Positions 54,836 to 64,000 of a DNA stretch of 64,000 bases are shown here, one piece after another. Below the pieces are notes generated by a model. That model searched no databases and had not been told where the DNA came from. It was given only the letters and a program-made list of their open reading frames with translations. Source of the DNA: Trichostrongylus colubriformis. Taxonomy: Eukaryota; Nematoda; Chromadorea; Rhabditida; Trichostrongylidae. Position 1 is the first letter of the stretch. Each line of letters begins with the position of its first letter. The translations under genes were made by a program, and so were the position numbers. The stretch lies in the NCBI GenBank assembly GCA_963978905.1, contig OZ022258.1, positions 35,897,282 to 35,961,281 of the forward strand, in the 5' to 3' direction.

Positions 54836-56879
54836 GTTTACGGTAATACTGAGCCTTTCAAGCTGATCTCACGCATGGCGCGACTCACAAGGAAGCCCGC
54901 AAACGCAGAAGGCTCTTTCGCTGGTCCACTGACACCAAAAACACGTACAAACTGACCTTTGAAATCACCGATTAGCCGTTGAGCGGTAGACAGCGTGGAT
55001 GAATACTCAAGAAACTATGAGATGAGGACTTTAGCTTATATAGGCTTCTTTCATATCTTACTACGATTACAAGAATGTGAACTGGTACTAATGGGCCACT
55101 ATACGGACCGGATAAGAATTTGTATTACTAATAAAGTAGATTGAATCCTCATGCATGGCGAATCCAGCAGCGAGGCCGGTCACCACCAGGGCCTTGAGAG
55201 CGAAGGCGGACACAATGGATCATTTTTTCCTAAGATTCGTGGGAAAATGTCGCCTTCTCAATGAAGAAAAGTTTCCTCAACTGGCTTCCTTCGATGTAAC
55301 TTTAAATGTTGTAGATATGGTATGTTAGTACTGTGCTGTCACGAGACCTCATGATTGTGAATGTGTAAAAATAGAATGAGACTCAAAAAGGTTATTCCAT
55401 AAAACTCAAAAGGCTGTGAAAGTCCCAAAAGTTTTTCAAAATATATTGCTAATCAAATTTTGAAAAACTTTTGAGACTTCCACAGCCTTTTGATTTTCTT
55501 GGAATAAACTTTTTGAAGTCTCATTCTATTTTCGCACATTCAGATGTGGTACTATGATTAAACTAGTCGTTGGAAAGCAGCAATCTCGCAGACTCCGTAC
55601 AACAAATCTGCACTCACAAGGTTAGGTCTGAAGGAAGCTACGACCATTTGAAGTGAAACACTCATTGCAGTGAAACACAAACACATTTTTCGAAAGTTTC
55701 CTCGAGTGGATTCCCATACAGAGAGCTAGCAGCCATAAGAGAAACCAAGCGACCATCAAATTGAGTTGAAAAATTTTATGAAAGGACAGTTCACAGTACT
55801 TTGAAAGATAGAGTTGCATTAAAATTACAAGTATTCAAAAACTGATCCAATCTACTAATGGGAAGATACTGCGCTCCATCGACGCCGCCTCGTCGCTGCA
55901 CTATAACGCGGTAATCGCAGTGGAACCTTTTACATGTTTCGATTTCTTATTTTGTATCCTTCGATTTATCCTTTATCCCTGCCGTAACTGGCATGAATTT
56001 TACCCCTTTTCTTCAGACATCAGATGACGAGCACATAACCCAAGGTCGACGACGCCTTCGTTTAAAGCAAGCATTGCATTTTGTTAGATTCCTTTTTTTC
56101 ATTGTCACAAGTTTGGACCCAGTTTTTTTTCAACGCAGGCTCTTAAATCACTGGATGAATCGCGTTGACTGAGTAGAAACCACAAATTAGCGGAGCCTGA
56201 AGAGGGAGGGGGGGGGAGGGTCGCATGAGACCCCTTTCGGGAGGGAGTCGTATTTTTTGGAAACTTTCCTCGACGCTACGCCCGACCCCTTTTGGAAGTG
56301 GGACTCGAGTCGCAGAACACAGTGAGGAAAAATATCGCTTTCGTTGGAGATTTTTTAGATTACCTCTCACCAGGGTCAAGCAGAGGTCGAGGTTTCTTCA
56401 AGGGGTCGTGTTTTGGTCTGGCAAGTTAAAAAGCGGAAGTGGCCGTAGTTTTAGATATCTCTCTAAGATTTCTCGTCACCACTCCTATGCGAGTAAATTT
56501 TTGAACTCATGAGGCGTTCTCTAAAGTGGTCGTCAGTCCTTGAGCATACTTATCACCAGGTTGAAATGCTATGGTTATCGATTCACAGACTTTTCGAGGA
56601 AGCATATTAAGTACGGGGTTGAGAGGTGTGGGTTTTGGCTACATCCAAGGTTGAAAAGCTCCGGGATGGGTGAACTGATTTGTCCGTGCAAGAAAAGCTT
56701 TCCGCATTATGTTGGAAGTGACTGGCCCACACAGGAACTCCGTACTCCCACACCTCACACTCCAACCAGTTACATTGGTAAGACGAAATTTGGTGTGGGG
56801 GATGGTGTTTTAATACCATCGTACTCTGGGAAACCTGTGTCTATTGGTGTGTCTCTGGAAGGAAATTCACGCTGCTAAA
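54836..56879. other. No recognised gene; one long hairpin
   Basis: Holds the inverted repeat 55359-55541. 56200-56420 is G-rich and resembles part of 2400-2950. Overlapping short frames at 56225-56880 look incidental. Confidence 0.35.
55359..55541. repeat. 183-bp foldback (long hairpin)
   Basis: GAATGTGTAAAAATAGAATG at the left pairs with CATTCTATTTTCGCACATTC at the right. The arms of about 85 bases (AATGAGACT, CAAAAGGCTGTG, AAAGTTTTTCAAAAT) match with mismatches and a very short loop. This could be a MITE or a long-hairpin transcript source; no clear target duplication was seen. Confidence 0.8.
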
Positions 56880-58322
56880 ATGATGGGACCCCACCGTGAC
56901 AAGTGTTGATAAAGGTCACTGTGAGATGAATGGCACAAACTTCGATGCGCTTTCCCGGTTGACAGAAGGGCGTTAGCACTGATAGATGTTATGCAAGTAG
57001 GGGAGTGGGCATTAATGGTGTGTATCTGAAGGTGATGCGGGCAGATACAGCAAAGTGTTCCATTCCTCTGCTTGATCATAGAGCACTGACGTTAATGGCA
57101 CTATGTCCTGTTGAACGATTTTATTGATTATGGGTGATTGATAGCGATTACTACTGTTAAAGGTGATAAAAGTCAACTGTAAATGGATATGTCATAGCTA
57201 GTTAGGCCACTTATGCACGATCAAAGTGCGACCTCTAACACCAGACACCCATTAGATGAACACATCTCGTTTCCTTCCCAATGACGGCCGCCATGAAATC
57301 TATCGATTGCTACGTTATCTGGATCTTGAACGATTGATCGATTTGACACGCAAATGCAACTCACTTAAATTTATCAACGATTAACATAGTTTAAGAATGG
57401 AATACCCAGAAATTGAGCACATCGCCTGCTACGATATCTTAACTACAATATGTATTCAGCACTAAACTGTCTAAACTTTCAAAGAATTATGGCAATCTAC
57501 ATTGATATGGTGAATAATGGTAAATGATTGTTGTATCATAATTATCATAATTACCAGTTTGGTCTGCGCAAATCGCTTTGCAATCCAATGAAAGTGAATC
57601 GAACGTTTGTATCGTGGCGCTTTATAGGATGGGGATCACACTCAAGGAGATATGTGAGGAGATGAGATTTGCATACCTTCGAAGAGTATAAAAGAGCCCC
57701 GCGAAATGTGCTCGACAATAAAAAGTGCCAAAAAAGGTTTTCTCAAGGAATCGTTCAGAAATTTTAGCGAACAAGAAATTCGAGTTCGCCCTTTTCTAAG
57801 CTCTTTCTTGCTAAGCTTTCACCTAGATTTGCATTTTTCGCTCAAAATAGCCAGGTAGATTTCATCATTTATCCCATTGACAAGTGAATATTAATTTTGA
57901 TCACAAGTATTTTGAAATATTGCAATTAAATCAAATCTCAGCTATAACTCAATGCCTTTTTGAGTGCGACCCCCTGGTATATGAGCCCCTCTACCACTTG
58001 ATTAGCATCTAAAAAACCCATTGAGATAATGCAGTAATAACTCAAAAGTGGTGTGACGATGTGTTGATGGGAGGGGCACTTTGAACAGTGATTTGCGAAT
58101 GCATGGTAAAATAAACTGAATGTGAATGTACGGTAATGCAAACTAGTAAGGTAAGCTAAAACAGACGTGTAAAGATAGTATGTCACTGCTCAACATATTT
58201 TTGTTTCTGAATTTTTTTTAGGTCAGCGGTCAACAAACTGCCTTCTCCCCGGCCACTAATCAAGCACCAGCGTTCACACTGCATAGTTCTTAGATGTGAT
58301 GCACGCACGCCAGCCAAACTGG
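56880..58322 (+). mobile_element. Degenerate Helitron remnant
   Basis: Weak matches to the GATAA-rich unit and tail (GTGACAAGTGTTGATAAAGG, GTGTGTATCTGAAGG, CAGTTTGGTCTGCGC). It ends with CGCACGCCAGCCAAACTGG at 58304-58322 followed by T, like other Helitron 3' ends here. The 5' end is not found. Confidence 0.35.
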
Positions 58323-58325
58323 TAT

Positions 58326-58474
58326 ACAAGTATCGATAACGAAAACACCGTTAAGGATACAATATCTTGCTTGCAAGTAAGCAATGATCACAGAAAAAGA
58401 AAGCAATCGAATTACCGAAAGACTTCAATGGAAATGCAACATTAGTACTGCTGATCGTTTGCCAGCCGAATCAT
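58326..58474 (+). repeat. 149-bp direct repeat, copy 1
   Basis: From ACAAGTATCGATAACGAAAA to TTTGCCAGCCGAATCAT. Identical over 149 bases to 60201-60349. It begins 3 bases after a Helitron 3' end and stops 43 bases before the stop codon of the secreted-protein gene. Confidence 0.95.
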
Positions 58475-58517
58475 CGATAAAAAGCACAAATAATTCCATT
58501 TACATATGCACTCCAAC

Positions 58518-59279
58518 CTAATTCTGTTGAGGTAGAGCCACCTTAACATCGATTCCGAGAAGGAAGCAAGCAACGGTGCTTTGAGCCATTCTTCGTTGAA
58601 GAATTGCCCGACCAAATGCCGACAAATAGGATTCGTTTCGTGGTTCAAGATCCATGAGATACACAGTGATGAACATAGAAATAGGCTTTCTGTCGAGAAT
58701 ATCAGCTTGAATTTCAGACGGGATGTAGTCTTTGACGTCGTCAACTTCTGGAGTGCACATCTCAGTTTCGATATCGTATAGTCCGGGGAGCATTTCATCA
58801 CATTTACAGTCGTCGCCGATGCTTTTATGAGTCGAAAACTGCTTCGTAGTCGAAATATTCGCTGATTGAGCCTTCAGTTGTTTACAGAAGTCACAGAACA
58901 CACAGGTTCCTTCGACCTTGGAACAAAAGCACTGGTTGATCTTCTCATCGATCTTTCTCGAGCAAGGTAGCGTTGGATTTGAAGGGTTCGGCGTCCCTCC
59001 GATACGTAGTTCGACTTCAGCAACCAGGTTTCGTAACGGCCGTGTTATCTCAACGCCTTCAGCTTTTATTTTTATACATCCTGGTATCACTGGATTCTTC
59101 GGAATGAGTTGTATCTTGTCCGGATTAAATCGTATTGATGGATGATATTTGTTAACATCAATGCCTTTCCGTTGAAGATATACAGGTGAGCAGGCGCCAG
59201 ATACTCGAATATCGACTTCAGCTCGTTCAGCCATAGATGGAAATGATAAAAGTACCAATATAGCAGCGAAGAACCACAT
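58518..59279 (-). CDS. Secreted Cys-rich protein of unknown family (intronless, 253 aa)
   Basis: ATG at 59279, stop at 58518. The N-terminus MWFFAAILVLLSFPSMA is a clear signal peptide. The mature part begins ERAEVDIRVSGACSPVYL and includes IPGCIKIKAEGVEITRPL, AEVELRIGGTPN, a Cys cluster (CFCSKVEGTCVFCDFC, about residues 117-132), CKCDEMLPGLYDIETEMCTP and a C-terminal domain with FITVYLMDLEP and VACFLLGIDVKVALPQQN. The beta-rich first half loosely recalls ML-type lipid-binding proteins, but I cannot assign it. No intron is needed, unusual for a nematode gene of this size and a possible sign of retroposition. It lies in the gap between TIL exons, same strand, flanked by a 149-bp direct repeat, with short tandem repeats just upstream of the ATG. 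Confidence 0.8.
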   Translation of the reverse strand: MWFFAAILVLLSFPSMAERAEVDIRVSGACSPVYLQRKGIDVNKYHPSIRFNPDKIQLIPKNPVIPGCIKIKAEGVEITRPLRNLVAEVELRIGGTPNPSNPTLPCSRKIDEKINQCFCSKVEGTCVFCDFCKQLKAQSANISTTKQFSTHKSIGDDCKCDEMLPGLYDIETEMCTPEVDDVKDYIPSEIQADILDRKPISMFITVYLMDLEPRNESYLSAFGRAILQRRMAQSTVACFLLGIDVKVALPQQN

Positions 59280-59287
59280 GGTGAATC

Positions 59288-59358
59288 GGGAATAACGATC
59301 ACACGATCGCGAATAACGATCACGCCCGAATAACGATCCGCGCGAATAACGATCACAC
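59288..59358. repeat. Short tandem repeats upstream of the secreted-protein ATG
   Basis: GAATAACGATC occurs four times (59290, 59311, 59328, 59344), spaced 21, 17 and 16 bases. On the gene's strand this is GATCGTTATTC, ending 10 bases before the ATG. It could be promoter or 5'-UTR sequence, or a neutral minisatellite. Confidence 0.75.
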
Positions 59359-59537
59359 GTATCCGTGTCCTACATTGAAGACATTCGTACCCTTTAAACT
59401 TACGCGTTGCGCTGCCATCCGGTTGTGAAGGCGAAAGTCACTGAACTAGTATTTTAAGATGTTCTGGGAAGCACCAATCTGTCATCGTTTGTCACTCACA
59501 TTGGAAAACGAGTCCAAGATATGAAAAACAAGATGTG

Positions 59538-59834
59538 AAACGATCAGAGTTGGGAAACCAGAAGCTTCGAAATTTACTGGAAACGCTTGAAGGCAAGAGG
59601 GAGACTTTGAATGATGCCGTCGAGTCTCGTCGAGTTGAGGTAGGAAAGTAGGGATTAGTGACGGTGGGGAAAGTGAGATCGCAGATGACGGAAGGTGACG
59701 TCGCTGACGAGAGAACGTGACATCTCGGGGCGAAAGAATTCGACGAGTTGCGGAGGAACCATTCTGAGATGACTATGGAGCAGTTGGAGAAAGTGAATAA
59801 GAAGATGGGTTCCGAGTTCAAGAGTTCAATGTAG
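59538..59834 (+). pseudogene. Coiled-coil protein fragment
   Basis: 59538-59639 reads KRSELGNQKLRNLLETLEGK then RETLNDAVESRRVE and a GTAGGA donor. 59730-59834 reads AKEFDELRRNHSEMTMEQLE then KVNKKMGSEFKSSM and a stop. Both are Glu/Lys-rich heptad-like helices. The stretch between has stops and could be an intron or decay. Parent gene unknown. Confidence 0.3.
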
Positions 59835-60200
59835 GGAAATGACGTGCTCGTCACGGGCTTTCCGCACAGTATCCACATGAAAACCTTCTCCACAACAGGG
59901 GCTACTCCACTGTCGTGGTTCTCGTCAGAAAAGCGTAGTCACTTGTGAGGAGCAAAACCACCGTTGCCGACAAGCATATGATTACCACTGATTGAATATG
60001 AAGACTCGAGCGAAGTTCGGAAATACTGCGCTAAGGATAGGTGCTGAGCGAAGGCGGCTTTGAAGGCAGTGTAGTGTGGAAGGGGAGATGCGAGTGATGA
60101 GAGCTCCTAAAGTGAGTCATCAGAATGAAAGTCGCGGGTTCAAGATAATATGTTGTGAAATTTCCGATGAAAAGGGAAAGCCCTTGGGCATTCTAAGAGC
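59835..60200. other. No recognised gene
   Basis: Nothing recognised between the coiled-coil fragment and the second 149-bp repeat. Confidence 0.4.
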
Positions 60201-60349
60201 ACAAGTATCGATAACGAAAACACCGTTAAGGATACAATATCTTGCTTGCAAGTAAGCAATGATCACAGAAAAAGAAAGCAATCGAATTACCGAAAGACTT
60301 CAATGGAAATGCAACATTAGTACTGCTGATCGTTTGCCAGCCGAATCAT
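60201..60349 (+). repeat. 149-bp direct repeat, copy 2
   Basis: Exact duplicate of 58326-58474, 1875 bp downstream in the same orientation. Flanking bases differ immediately on both sides. Confidence 0.95.
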
Positions 60350-61837
60350 AAGAGCAGTCTTTTTTTTACCAGCCGCCACATAGCCGCCCCTTTCTTTAGC
60401 AGAGCTCACTCTTTCTTGAGTCAACGGTAGTAAGCGGGTCTCAGTTCCCGAGTTTTTATCCGTTCCAATCCTTCGTACCGCCTTTAGCACCTTCGTACCA
60501 GCAAGGGCCTCGACTTTCATACTCAATAATCTTAGGTATTGCCCTGATCACCCTATCACTCTCTTCAAAGACAGCTGTAGGGGTAATAAGGGTGATGTGA
60601 ACCCCTATAAAGCGAGTTGCCCAAATGAACGTCAGCGTTCTAGGAGGAAAGGGTGTCCGGTGGGATGCCTGGTAAAAGAGCGTCTGTGCGTCGTAGGATG
60701 CGTCGTTTTTGAAAGCTGCACCTTTTCCGGCCCCGCCCGCCCCTTTATTCAGCCTGACGTGCTCCTTTTGAGATACGGTAGATCGAGAGTGCTTTTCGAA
60801 TTTTTGAGTGATATTCCGATTTTTTCACAAATTTCGTGCTAATGAGCATCTCGACTTTCACATTTAATAATCTTTGCACATTCGACCAGAAAAGATTTTT
60901 TCAAACTTATCATCTCAGACTTAAGATAAGTTCAATCTTCAAATTCTGCAGCTTCATTCATATATGGAAAGTAACATTTTCACATTGTGGGGGGCATGCA
61001 GTACTAAAAAAATTAGCAAGACATTGGAGATACCAACTTATTTGAAAAACTCCAGAAAGCCGTTTCTCACTACATCCAGAGTGCGAACTAAAACCCTCAA
61101 CTTATTTCAATGTCAACTGGTCACTGTATACAAAGTTTGCTGCTGCATGTGTTTTAGATTTCATATTCTTACATGTTTTATTATATGTAATAAACAAAAT
61201 GAAATGAATTTGTTTGATAAGTTCTGAGTTGCAATAAACCATGCATGATCTACGAATTTCACAAAGAAGAAGTAAGCTACTGCAAACCGTCGGGTTGTAC
61301 ATGCTTTAAAGCTTAGCAAGTAGCTCCAAACTATGGTCACTATGGGTTTGTGGGTGTCGGCTACAGCAGTCAAAGCGACACACAACGGCTGATATGCCAA
61401 TCCTAGCAGGCACTTACATACGATTTCCCAGCACTTAGCAATCTCTACGGAGAAAACGAGCTTACCTAGGTCTGGGCTGATACCGAATGCGCTAGCTTTC
61501 TTACTGAGATATTACAAGGCTCTCTACACGCCATTGTCGTGGATGGGGCAGAGAGGATTCGGCTATCCACGCTCTCCGACCGATACCTGCCCCAGTAATG
61601 TAGCACTAACACTCGTATGCCAGTTGTTCTCAGCCAGACGGACATTTATCATAGTTAAAAATACGACATGTCCACAGAGATTTGCTCACGAGGAATACTT
61701 ATAACTCTGTGTACTAAAGTATTTTTCATGAACACTCTGCTCCATTGCGCCTTCTAAGCCGATCCTACTTCTGGCTGTTTTAATTCATTGATTGATTTCA
61801 TTTGATTACATGAACTCGAAATATGAATTTAACGTAC
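60350..61837. other. No recognised gene
   Basis: Intronic or intergenic sequence with respect to the TIL exons. Short frames, no motifs. Confidence 0.4.
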
Positions 61838-61902
61838 TCGTCTTGCACATGTCGCTTCACATCGATTTCCGCACTGATTTAGAACTTCGTTTTCGCCGCA
61901 TC
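61838..61902 (-). CDS. TIL domain, first-half exon (second domain)
   Basis: Acceptor GATGCTTTCAG, then a 65-nt exon encoding CGENEVLNQCGNRCEATCAR, donor CGA|GTACGT. It has the first four cysteines of a TIL domain. Phase 1 in and 0 out, the same as the exon at 62921-62851. The preceding exon (62256-62148) leaves one base, so the two domains can be joined in one protein. Confidence 0.7.
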
Positions 61903-62147
61903 CTGAAAGCATCTTCTCACACCTCCGAAGGCACATTTGCCAAAATGAGGGGTCATCTTTGAACGTCTCTGGTAGTAAAGCCACGGGTGAAATTTCGCCA
62001 CGGCCATCAGCTCACGAGAGAAAGACTCGACACACTCCCACGTGCTCTCTTACCAGCGACGGTCAAATTCGACCTCTCTCTCTCGGGCGAGTGCGGAATT
62101 CGCCTCTAACAACGACCAACAAAAATCCTGAAATCACGTAAACTGAC

Positions 62148-62921
62148 TGGAAGGACAGCTGCTGGCGTTCACACATCTCCCATTGGCATCTCTGTAGAAT
62201 CCCTCTCGGCAAGCGCAAGCTGGCGGCGCACATATTAAAATGCATGGAATGGGGCCCTGAAGCAGTTCATTTCAGCGTATTAATTACACCAAAGGGAGTG
62301 ACACATCTGAGACTGATAACTTGAGCAAAATGAAACTCCATGTCTAGGTGTGACTCGAGAAGAGAACGTGCAGAGAATTTTATGCATATATTGAGAGTCG
62401 GATCGAGTCTATAACAGGACACACCGATGCAAAATTGAAAACGAAAGCGGCCGCTTTTTGTGCTGGAGCACTAGCAGCCACTGCCGATTAACGTCGGCTC
62501 CCCGTGGTGTGATGTGGAAATAACGATCAGAAAAATATCAAATCATGCCTTCACTGATTCAGACTTTCCTCTCATTTTTTCTTCTCTTTCGTGGGATTCC
62601 TCACTTTTATTGCCCCACTACCGCGTTGCAAAAAAGGAATGATTGGACATCCATCAATTGATCAGCTTTGAGGGCACATCCTGAAGGGGCTTGGGAGTAA
62701 TGCCTTTAGTTACATTATACTGCCGTCCTTCGTCGACTTTGTTTTCAAGAATCCAGGCGATTCAATTCAAGAATTTCTCCAGGCTGCTTTTCAATTGTGG
62801 TGAAGGTTCTTTTTAGCTAAGTGTTGCGAGAAATGTAAAGACCAACTCACCTTTCCAAGGTTTTCGCATTTTCCTTCACAAAGATTTCCACACGAGCTCA
62901 GTGTTTCGTTTGCACTGCATC
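62148..62921 (-). CDS. TIL domain (complete, two exons)
   Basis: Exon 62921-62851 follows CCGATTTTCAG and encodes CSANETLSSCGNLCEGKCEN, donor AAG|GTGAGT. Exon 62256-62148 follows CTGCTTCAG and encodes GPIPCILICAPPACACREGF and RDANGRCVNASSCPS. Together they give the ten cysteines of a trypsin-inhibitor-like domain (four plus six). The 595-bp intron splits the domain at the same place as in the second one. If the weak GTCAGT donor at 62148 is not used, the protein ends nine bases later at TGA, making a single-domain inhibitor. A signal-peptide exon should lie beyond 62921 and was not found. Confidence 0.75.
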
Positions 62922-63245
62922 CTGAAAATCGGAACAGTGTGATCCAAAACATTGACGAATTCGCCAGTTTTAGGTTAATTTGTCGTTTCACTATATATAA
63001 TACTATAGTATCTGCATACATAAGGCGTTTGGGGAACACCGCTCCCTTAAAGACACCAGGAGGGGGTAATTTTGGCTTACTGTAGAACAAACGTAGTGTG
63101 GACGAGTTTGAGTGGCCGCCATTGCACAAACTCGCCAATTTGACGCCTTGGCATGGTGCCAAAAGAAGATGGTTCTACTATAGATTTGTTTTTTCCTTTT
63201 AGTTTTTACTTTGTTCTTTCTTATATTGTTTCTAGATGTACTTAC
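62922..63245. other. Dispersed repeat near 63060-63165, otherwise nothing
   Basis: GGGGGTAATTTTGGCTTACT...TTTGACGCCTTGGCATGG is shared with 32145-32245 in the same orientation and partly with 48240. Its nature is unknown. Confidence 0.4.
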
Positions 63246-63463
63246 GGGTCAAATTAAGACGGGGGTGGAGGAGACGCAAAATCTTCACCCACGTCAAAGC
63301 TTCTTTCCCTTCCAAGGGTTAGGCTAAAGCAGATGAGACCTATGCTTTGACAGATGCTTTTTAATATGAGGGAGGGGATATTAATTTTAGCCTAAGCCTA
63401 GTAAGGGGAAGGAGCTTCGACGTCGACGCAAAGTTGCGTCTCTCCCCCGACTTTATTTGACCC
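63246..63463. mobile_element. Foldback/MITE, 218 bp
   Basis: GGGTCAAATTAAGACGGGGG at the left and the complement of CCCCCGACTTTATTTGACCC at the right start inverted arms of about 80 bases that include GACGCAA and GGTTAGGCTAAA. Target duplication unclear. No coding capacity. Confidence 0.7.
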
Positions 63464-64000
63464 TTCTGAGATTTTCAGGTATAGAAGTGCACAATTAAGA
63501 AGATCCATAAGTAAACAAGTAAAATATGTTACTAGAAAACAGTAAAGAGGAAATAATTCAAAAATAAGGTCACATCAGGCCGAAGACAAGCTTTAAAATG
63601 AACGAAGCGTGGCTCGGCCACGGAAGCTTGCAGTTCGGACGCAAGCGCGCCCTGGGGGCAAATAACGCCCTATGGCGCGTTTTTCAGCGCCGGTTCCGTT
63701 ACACATTACATCTACCGGACCCATATGTTTGTTTTCAGACGCCATTGTTTTTGTAAACGTTATTCCGCCCTTGCCCCCCTCCCGGTGCCTTTAAGTAAGC
63801 AGGAGGAAGACCCGGCCTCGATGAGCATCAGTGGTAGGAAGAGGTCCTAGTTGTTGCGTTACCCAGGATATTTGTCTTCATATTCAATATCAATTTTAGT
63901 TGTGTGATATGCCTCGCAGATCAAACGGCAATGGTGACATTCGGACTATGGACAAGATAATTTGAACAGCGGTTATCTATTGATGTGTTTTGGCAAAGAT
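63464..64000. other. No recognised gene
   Basis: Right edge of the window; short frames only. Confidence 0.35.

Noticed and set aside
59492..59893. 133-codon open frame on the minus strand
   Set aside because: It is opposite a Glu/Lys-rich coiled-coil fragment on the plus strand and shows Ser/Phe-rich antisense composition.

Overview
The window looks like nuclear DNA of a parasitic clade V nematode, most likely a hookworm or close strongylid. Three things point there: RTE-class LINE fragments, introns of about 60-110 bp ending in TTTCAG mixed with kilobase introns, and secreted cysteine-rich and TIL-domain (trypsin-inhibitor-like) exons. No bacterial gene arrangement is visible. The species call is inference; no rRNA or other marker gene is present.

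Host genes are few. On the minus strand at the left edge is a three-exon part of a secreted protein with cysteine-rich exons followed by a Thr-rich, mucin-like tail (341-3587). At 21448-21903 (minus) is a predicted three-exon gene for a small Lys-rich single-pass membrane protein. From 52.6 to 62.9 kb (minus) lie split exons of one or two TIL protease-inhibitor genes. An intronless, signal-peptide-bearing secreted protein gene (58518-59279) sits between the halves of the second TIL domain, in the same orientation, flanked by a perfect 149-bp direct repeat.

Most of the rest is transposable elements, many nested. Chains that can be read base by base are: (1) an RTE LINE interrupted at 12844-17708 by a Penelope-like element (PLE) with an 81-bp target duplication; (2) a second PLE (about 32.8-38.66 kb) interrupted by a mariner (35261-37443), itself interrupted by a 919-bp insertion (35697-36615) holding a Tc1-like MITE (35876-36383); (3) a Helitron (24093-29967) holding an opposite-strand Helitron (24837-29718) with a 146-bp tandem array, interrupted by a 1714-bp inverted-repeat element (27025-28738) that holds a 394-bp Harbinger-like MITE (27401-27794); (4) a Helitron (43608-47644) interrupted by an internally deleted Ty3/gypsy element (44402-47318); (5) a second RTE interrupted by a 5'-truncated PLE (41541-42663); (6) a Helitron-like unit (17867-19682) with a hAT-type foldback insert (18978-19467). 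Smaller pieces include a deleted mariner (49160-50057), BEL/Pao fragments, a CR1-like fragment and several foldbacks.

The most interesting signal is in the PLEs. In the two longer copies the GIY-YIG endonuclease lies N-terminal to the reverse transcriptase, the permuted order described for the Naiad clade. All three copies carry, downstream of the coding region, two adjacent hairpins whose loops are conserved while their stems differ yet still pair. This pattern suggests a structured RNA element. A second unusual pattern is that several Helitron copies carry an inverted second copy of their own 3' terminus, which makes the 3' end a foldback.

All retroelement reading frames are broken by stops, frameshifts or deletions. 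No rRNA, convincing tRNA or CRISPR array was seen.
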